The position numbers and the translations under genes are program-made. The notes below the pieces were generated by a model. It saw nothing but the letters and a program-made list of their open reading frames with translations. It was not told where the DNA came from and made no database searches. From contig NZ_SMME01000845.1 of assembly GCF_009711465.1 (NCBI RefSeq), forward strand, positions 1 through 42,546: 42,546 nt of DNA, written 5' to 3'. Positions 42,517 to 42,546 of the stretch are shown one piece after another. How positions within the stretch are numbered: the first letter of the stretch is position 1; the number at the start of each line of letters is the position of its first letter. The DNA comes from Parendozoicomonas verongulae (GTDB taxonomy: Bacteria > Pseudomonadota > Gammaproteobacteria > Pseudomonadales > Endozoicomonadaceae).

Positions 42517-42546
42517 TGGTGCCGGCACCAAGAGTCGAACTCGGGA
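42517..42546 (-). tRNA. tRNA, 3' part only (isotype not determinable)
   Basis: The minus strand ends in a T arm, CCGAG-TTCGACT-CTTGG, acceptor strand TGCCGGC, discriminator A and an encoded CCA (42519-42517). The 5' part and anticodon lie outside the window. The implied 5' acceptor strand GCCGGCA is compatible with Thr or Leu tRNAs of gammaproteobacteria, among others. Its 3' end faces the island, the usual arrangement for integration. Confidence 0.85.

Overview
The window reads as chromosome of a gammaproteobacterium of moderate GC. It carries gamma-type yheS, brnQ, zapB, lrgAB, dsbB, gshA, tex, hslO, hslR, yrfG, nudE and cysQ, and the grouping of nudE, yrfG, hslR and hslO recalls the enterobacterial order. 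A marine, Oceanospirillales-like (for example Endozoicomonas-like) host is my guess only; no rRNA or other decisive marker is present.

Region 1 (1-18.97 kb) is mostly ordinary housekeeping: the lysine-rich tail of a histone H1-like protein, an ABC-F protein, a branched-chain amino acid importer (BrnQ) and an exporter pair (AzlCD), cell-division factor ZapB, LrgAB, disulfide and glutathione genes (dsbB, gshA), Tex, the Hsp33/Hsp15/YrfG group, two tandem alpha/beta hydrolases, a secreted ankyrin-repeat protein, NudE and CysQ. brnQ and gshA both appear to start with TTG. A REP-like inverted pair sits at 14.86-14.93 kb.

Region 2 (19-27.5 kb) is a run of exported proteins that I mostly cannot name. 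Two large minus-strand paralogues (962 and about 768 aa) share a signal peptide, a long conserved domain and a late hydrophobic segment, and differ in their tails; one tail is built of Pro-rich tandem repeats. They are followed by a small OB-fold (YgiW/BOF-type) protein and, on the plus strand, by a 763-aa exported acidic protein.

Region 3 (27.5-42.5 kb) is an accessory island. It opens with a MITE-like palindromic element and decayed phage or recombinase pieces (terminase small subunit-like, serine recombinase HTH). A tightly packed operon follows: hsdM, a DUF1016/YhcG nuclease gene, hsdS, a second DUF1016 gene, hsdR, then an AlbA_2/GHKL ATPase gene. The right side holds a three-copy repeat with a spacing of about 101 bp, a decayed IS630 transposase, a mazEF-type toxin-antitoxin pair, an XRE regulator divergent from a small gene, and the 3' end of a tRNA at the window edge, a plausible integration end.

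The most unusual signal is in the restriction operon. Both DUF1016 genes contain a 27-bp palindrome at the same place, in the same frame, in otherwise divergent coding sequence. A third, related 27-bp palindrome lies just after the second DUF1016 gene, in front of hsdR.
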